From HGM04593 sp045592125 (GTDB lineage: Bacteria > Bacteroidota > Bacteroidia > Bacteroidales > Bacteroidaceae), in NCBI GenBank assembly GCA_045592125.1, contig JAZNUE010000005.1:1-42150 (forward strand): 42,150 nt of DNA. The letters run 5' to 3'. Position 1 is the stretch's first letter. Every line of letters starts with the position of its first letter. Under the pieces are notes generated by a model. That model was not told the DNA's origin. It ran no database searches and saw only the letters and a program-made list of their open reading frames with translations. Below, one piece after another: positions 38,534 to 42,150 of the stretch. The translations under genes and the position numbers were made by a program.

Positions 38534-39889
38534 ATGGCAGGCAGAGATGATATAGATTTTGGGACGGTAAAGGTTTCCAGACTTTTCAGGCAAATATTTT
38601 TTCCCACATTGATGGGAATGGCAAGCTGGTCGCTGCTTACGGTGGCCGACGGCATGTTCGTGGGGTGGGGCGTGGGCAGTCACGGAATAGCAGCGATAAA
38701 CATATGCTATCCCATTTTCCTTGTGCTCTCGGGCTTCGCGCTCATGATGGGAATGGGCGCGTCCGTTGTGGCCTCAATACACCTTTCTAAAGAGAACGTC
38801 AAGGCCGCACGCATAAACACCACCCAGGCAATGCTCTTTTCGGGGCTTATAGTCCTTGCTGTTACGGCGCTTGTGCTTGCAATGCCCGAGCGCATTTCGT
38901 TATGGCTGGGCGCCTCGCCGTCGCTGCTGCCGCTCGTGTGCGACTACATGGTCTATCTCATACCATCGGCACTCTTCATGGTGTGGTCAATAATAGGCCT
39001 CTTTGTCATTCGCCTCGACGGCGCGCCCAAGTTCGCCATGTGGTGCAATGTAGTTCCCGCAGCGCTCAACATGCTGCTCGACTGGGTGTTCATCTTCCCG
39101 CTTGGCATGGGAGTGAAAGGCGCTGCCATAGCGTCTGCATTAAGCACTGTTGTCGGCGGTGTCATGGCAGTGGCCTACATCGTTTTCAGCGCCAAGACAC
39201 TCACGCTCTACCGCATTAAGATGAGCATGAAGAGCCTTGCCCTTACTGTTCGCAACATCGCCTACCAGTGCAAGATTGGCTTCCCTGCCATGTTCAGCGA
39301 GGTAACAATGGCAATGCTCATGTTCATGGGCAACCAGGTGTTCATGAAGTACCTGGGCGACGCAGGCGTGGGCGCCTTTGGTGTCGCTTGCTATTACCTG
39401 CCGTTCGTGTTCATGTTCGGCAACGCCATAGCCGAGTCGGCACAGCCCATTGTAAGCTTCAACTACGGCCTCGGCCGCAAGCAGCGCGTGGCTGAGGCAC
39501 TGGCAATCTCCTGCCGCACAGCAGTGGTGGGATCGCTGCTCTCAATAATCGCCTTCACAATGTTCCCCCAACAGCTCGTAGGCCTTTTCATCCCCGCTGC
39601 CGAGCCTGCGGCGCAGATAGCCATAAGCGGTTTCCCTTACTTTGCGACAGGATTCCTCTTCTTCATCCTGAACCTGGTTGCAGTAGGTTTCTTCCAGAGC
39701 GTTGAACGCCCCCGCCCCGCAATAATCTTCGCCCTCCTGCGCGGAGTAATTTTCATGCTCCCATGCTTCATGCTCCTTCCCGACGCCCTGGGCGTGAAAG
39801 GAATATGGTTCGCCATGCCCCTCAGCGAGATTGCTACGTTTGTATTTGTAGTGGCATATTTTGTCGCAAGCAGGAAAAAACTGCTGTAA
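38534..39889 (+). CDS. MATE family efflux transporter
   Basis: A 451-residue membrane protein with twelve predicted segments in two six-helix halves. MATE features: LFRQIFFPTLMGMASWSLLT, then VADGMFVGWGVGSHGIAAIN in the first half, and GNAIAESAQPIVSFNYGLGR in the second. It would export cationic or drug-like compounds with sodium or protons. A -7-like TATTTTTG at 38502-38509 would place the transcript start after the Met at 38507, so 38534 is preferred. The 14-bp repeat stands on both sides of this gene. Confidence 0.92.
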   Translation: MAGRDDIDFGTVKVSRLFRQIFFPTLMGMASWSLLTVADGMFVGWGVGSHGIAAINICYPIFLVLSGFALMMGMGASVVASIHLSKENVKAARINTTQAMLFSGLIVLAVTALVLAMPERISLWLGASPSLLPLVCDYMVYLIPSALFMVWSIIGLFVIRLDGAPKFAMWCNVVPAALNMLLDWVFIFPLGMGVKGAAIASALSTVVGGVMAVAYIVFSAKTLTLYRIKMSMKSLALTVRNIAYQCKIGFPAMFSEVTMAMLMFMGNQVFMKYLGDAGVGAFGVACYYLPFVFMFGNAIAESAQPIVSFNYGLGRKQRVAEALAISCRTAVVGSLLSIIAFTMFPQQLVGLFIPAAEPAAQIAISGFPYFATGFLFFILNLVAVGFFQSVERPRPAIIFALLRGVIFMLPCFMLLPDALGVKGIWFAMPLSEIATFVFVVAYFVASRKKLL

Positions 39890-39893
39890 TGCT

Positions 39894-39948
39894 GCAGAGT
39901 ACAGATAACGGAGTACAGAGAACAGAGCAAAGAGCACAGATAACAGAA
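39894..39948. repeat. Second, short array of the same 14-bp repeat
   Basis: About three and a half units (GCAGAGTACAGATA, ACGGAGTACAGAGA, then diverged copies ending ACAGATAACAGA) begin 5 bp after the MATE stop, in the same orientation as the large array. Confidence 0.9.
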
Positions 39949-40267
39949 CCAGAACTGCCTAAACTGTCCCTCATAGAGGGACGAGCGAAGCGGAGGGAGT
40001 TCCTGCGAATAGTTGAAAGTAGAAAGCGGAAAGGCGAAAACGGAAGCAATGGCAACGTTTTGTTTTTGACGAGTTTTGCAGCAACAGGTCAATGACAGGT
40101 ACGCTGGGACCTCTTTCCTCTTTCAACCGTACCTGTTCATCCCGACAGAGCATAGCGACGAGGGAACTCAATCGGACCTGTAATCCTGGCGTTTTTACGG
40201 TATTTGAATGTGAAAATGTGAAATTATAGGTAAAAACAAAGCAGATTATGTGAAAATTGTACCCATT
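39949..40267. repeat. Gene-free stretch with diverged hairpin repeats
   Basis: No convincing gene lies in 39890-40326. It holds GTCCCTC-ATA-GAGGGAC (39966-39982) next to GAGCGAAGCGGAGGGA, and a further repeat-like stretch around 40139-40170 (CATCCCGACAGAGCATAGCG then ACGAGGGAACTC). ACAGGTACG (40096-40104) and CGTACCTGT (40127-40135) form an inverted repeat. Confidence 0.55.
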
Positions 40268-40301
40268 TTTGGGTGTTATTGTGTGAAAAACACTATATTT
40301 G
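40268..40301 (+). promoter_or_regulatory. Promoter of the AAA_14/DUF4143 gene
   Basis: TTTG (40268-40271), 22 nt, TATATTTG (40294-40301), with a leader of about 20 nt to 40327. The spacing is slightly long. Confidence 0.6.
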
Positions 40302-40326
40302 CGGTTGATTATTAGTATATTGTGAT

Positions 40327-41670
40327 ATGGAAGAACTTCTTAAAAGAAAAATAGACGCATATCTGGTTGCTTGGAAGAGCAATCCCGACAGAAAGCCGCT
40401 TATAGTAAAAGGTGCCCGTCAGATTGGAAAGACACGCTCCATTGAGCAATTTGTCAAGCAGAATTATAAAAGTGTGATACAAATTAATTATGTGGAGCAA
40501 AAGAAATACAAGGCCATATTCGATGATGGCTTTGAGGTTGACACAATCCTTAAGAACATTTCATTGCTTAATCCGGAATTCAAGTTTATTCCTGGTGAAA
40601 CAGTCTTCTTTTTTGACGAACTGCAGGCCTGCCCCAACTGTGCCACATCGTTGAAGTTCTTCAAACTCGACGGACGGTTCGATGTTATTTGTTCTGGTTC
40701 TTTAATGGGAATAAACTATAAGGAGATAGAATCGAACAGTGTAGGTTACAAAGAAGATTACGAAATGCATTCAATGGACTTTGAGGAGTTCCTTTGGGCT
40801 AAAGGATATTCAGAGGAACTTGTCGAGGACCTTTATCAACATATGCTGGATATAAGACCGCTGAGTACATTGCAGATGGATACTCTTTTCGGTCTCTTCC
40901 GCGACTATGTAACCATTGGCGGTATGCCCGAGGTGGTAAATACTTATATAAAAAACAAGAACTTCAGCGGAACATTTGCCATACAGCAACAGTTGCTTAA
41001 AGACTATGAGGAAGATATCACAAAATATGTCGAAGGACTTGACAAGGCCAAGGTCAAGGCTGTATATAATCATATTTCTGCATTCCTTGCAAAAGAGAAT
41101 AAACGTTTCCAAATTACCAAGATAGGCAGAAATGCACGCAACAGGGATTATATAGGCTGCGTAGAATGGCTTGCCGATGCCGGTGTAGTCAACATCTGCT
41201 ACTGTATGAACCACCCCGAACTCCCGCTAAAAGGCAACTACGACCCCAAAATGTACAAAGTGTATTACAAGGATACCGGTCTTTTGATTGCCTCGCTCGA
41301 TGAAGAAGCGCAAGAAGATTTGAGAGCGAACAAGAATCTTGGTACCTACAAAGGGGCAATATATGAGAATATCGTTGCAGACATGCTTGTAAAACAAGGA
41401 TATCCCCTATACTATTATAGCAATGACAGGCCTCCAATAGAAATGGACTTTTTTGTAAGAGACACCGGCTCTCTTATACCAATAGAAGTAAAAGCAAACG
41501 ATGGTGCAACCGCATCGCTTAACAATCTATTGAAAGAAGACAAATACCCCGATATAAAATACGGAATAAAACTGGGGTACAAGAACATCGGTTACAATGG
41601 CAAATTCTACACCTTTCCGTATTTTCTGACATTCCTGCTGAAGAGGTTTTTAGCAGAAGTCCAAATGTGA
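40327..41670 (+). CDS. AAA_14 ATPase with C-terminal DUF4143 domain
   Basis: A 447-residue cytoplasmic protein. Walker A is GARQIGKT (29-36) and Walker B is TVFFFDELQ (about 92-100). Residues LMGINYKEIESNSVGYKEDY and FEEFLWAKGYSEE belong to the AAA_14 type. The DUF4143 part follows, ending with a PD-(D/E)XK-like pattern IEMDFFV...LIPIEVKAND (about 372-395). This family is abundant in Bacteroidetes and archaea, often as mobile-looking paralogues with unknown role. The gene is more AT-rich than most of the window and stands alone between repeats. Confidence 0.9.
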   Translation: MEELLKRKIDAYLVAWKSNPDRKPLIVKGARQIGKTRSIEQFVKQNYKSVIQINYVEQKKYKAIFDDGFEVDTILKNISLLNPEFKFIPGETVFFFDELQACPNCATSLKFFKLDGRFDVICSGSLMGINYKEIESNSVGYKEDYEMHSMDFEEFLWAKGYSEELVEDLYQHMLDIRPLSTLQMDTLFGLFRDYVTIGGMPEVVNTYIKNKNFSGTFAIQQQLLKDYEEDITKYVEGLDKAKVKAVYNHISAFLAKENKRFQITKIGRNARNRDYIGCVEWLADAGVVNICYCMNHPELPLKGNYDPKMYKVYYKDTGLLIASLDEEAQEDLRANKNLGTYKGAIYENIVADMLVKQGYPLYYYSNDRPPIEMDFFVRDTGSLIPIEVKANDGATASLNNLLKEDKYPDIKYGIKLGYKNIGYNGKFYTFPYFLTFLLKRFLAEVQM

Positions 41671-42150
41671 CAAAGTGCTATCCGTAGCATTGTCATCCTG
41701 GCAGAGCGTAGCGAAGCAACGGTCGACGCCTGGAGGCGTCAGCCTTGCTAAAAAGCCGAAGGGGCTAAAGTCAAGCATCTCAATAACACTTTGATATAAG
41801 AACATACAAATGGTTAACGTTTAGTGTGTGGGGCGGGATAGGCCCGCCCAATTGTTTAATGCAAAACACAACAAACTGCAGCCAAAGAAGTTTTTCGTAC
41901 TTCTGAACTTATGTCTACTTCTTCAATCCAGTACATTCATACTTTGTACAAGTTCCATAATTTACCCCGCGGTGTGAATGGGATGTGAATCCTTGATTAT
42001 GCATACAAATATACTGTCAAGATAGAAGTGCAACAAACAATCCCCTTGCTCACTACTTTGAGCGTAGCGAAAAGGAGTGAGCAAGGTTCGCCCGACAAGT
42101 GACAGTGCAAAAGTCAATCAGCAATACAAAAAAACAAAAAAGGGAGACCG
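41671..42150. repeat. Gene-free right end with hairpin repeats
   Basis: No gene is supported in this 480-bp stretch. Seen: GTCATCCTGGCAGAGCGTAG followed by CGAAGCA (41691-41717); GACGCC-TGGA-GGCGTC-type hairpin (about 41725-41740); GGCGGG/CCCGCC around 41833-41849; and an 11-bp perfect inverted repeat CCTTGCTCACT (42044-42054) / AGTGAGCAAGG (42076-42086) enclosing the core TTGAGCGTAGCGAAAAGG. The last bases (AAAAAACAAAAAAGGGAGAC) are AT-rich and uninformative. Confidence 0.6.

Noticed and set aside
38172..38655. Minus-strand open frames encoding repetitive hydrophobic peptides (YSVICTLFSVLC pattern)
   Set aside because: They are direct translations of the 14-bp tandem array, which happens to lack stops on this strand; there is no start signal or family match.
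39637..40095. Frames over the end of the MATE gene and the following repeats, both strands
   Set aside because: They consist of MATE antisense plus repeat sequence and show no protein-like signal.

Overview
The window looks like a chromosomal segment from a member of the Bacteroidales, probably Bacteroidaceae or Prevotellaceae. The evidence is: repeated promoter elements of the Bacteroidetes type (TTTG, 19-21 nt, TAnnTTTG); a menaquinone branch (MenA, MenG); families largely confined to this phylum (probable DUF4301, DUF4919, DUF1573 and DUF2975 proteins); and a secreted esterase whose C-terminus resembles the type IX secretion tails of Prevotella-like species. No species can be fixed from the sequence alone.

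Layout. Positions 1-180 are the end of an rRNA operon (5S rRNA plus terminator). An AT-rich membrane acyltransferase gene follows. It faces a two-gene operon of a giant 1404-residue acyl-CoA dehydratase activase-like protein and a TetR regulator, with a clear palindromic operator at the promoter. At 6.3-9.9 kb lie panE and a BASS transporter-menG-menA operon. A low-GC glycosyltransferase and tRNA-Arg(ACG) follow. At 11.4-15.1 kb are a nitrilase-family amidase, an orphan HsdR N-terminal-type protein, holA, a PD-(D/E)XK nuclease-like protein and a Nudix hydrolase. At 15.2-23.1 kb, all on the minus strand, are htpG, a protein kinase-AAA+ ATPase fusion with a small YbjN-like partner, and a fabD-GH13 amylase-DUF4919 cluster. 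At 23.4-28.3 kb, on the plus strand, are a DASS transporter, a LysR regulator, an acyl-ACP thioesterase and a secreted esterase. At 28.4-32.8 kb are a DUF1573 protein, a RelA-type (p)ppGpp synthetase with a decayed hydrolase domain, and a DUF4301 protein.

The right part (33-42 kb) is more accessory. It holds an AraC regulator, a radical SAM protein, a four-gene operon (two DUF2975 membrane proteins, a small HTH regulator and a secreted protein), a GNAT acetyltransferase, a MATE transporter and an AAA_14/DUF4143 ATPase. Its intergenic spaces are full of repeats: at least eight copies of a hairpin with a GAGCGnAGCGAA-like core, a 113-bp tandem unit with nested inverted repeats, and a 14-bp tandem array on both sides of the MATE gene.

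Most genes are ordinary housekeeping or metabolic genes. The points most worth a second look are the kinase-AAA+/YbjN pair, the operator-like sites upstream of the TetR/activase operon and the DUF2975/HTH operon, the hydrolase-dead RelA, the uridylyltransferase-like motifs in the DUF4301 protein, and the repeat families with perfect loopless palindromes at convergent gene ends. I saw no CRISPR array, phage, transposase or integrase.
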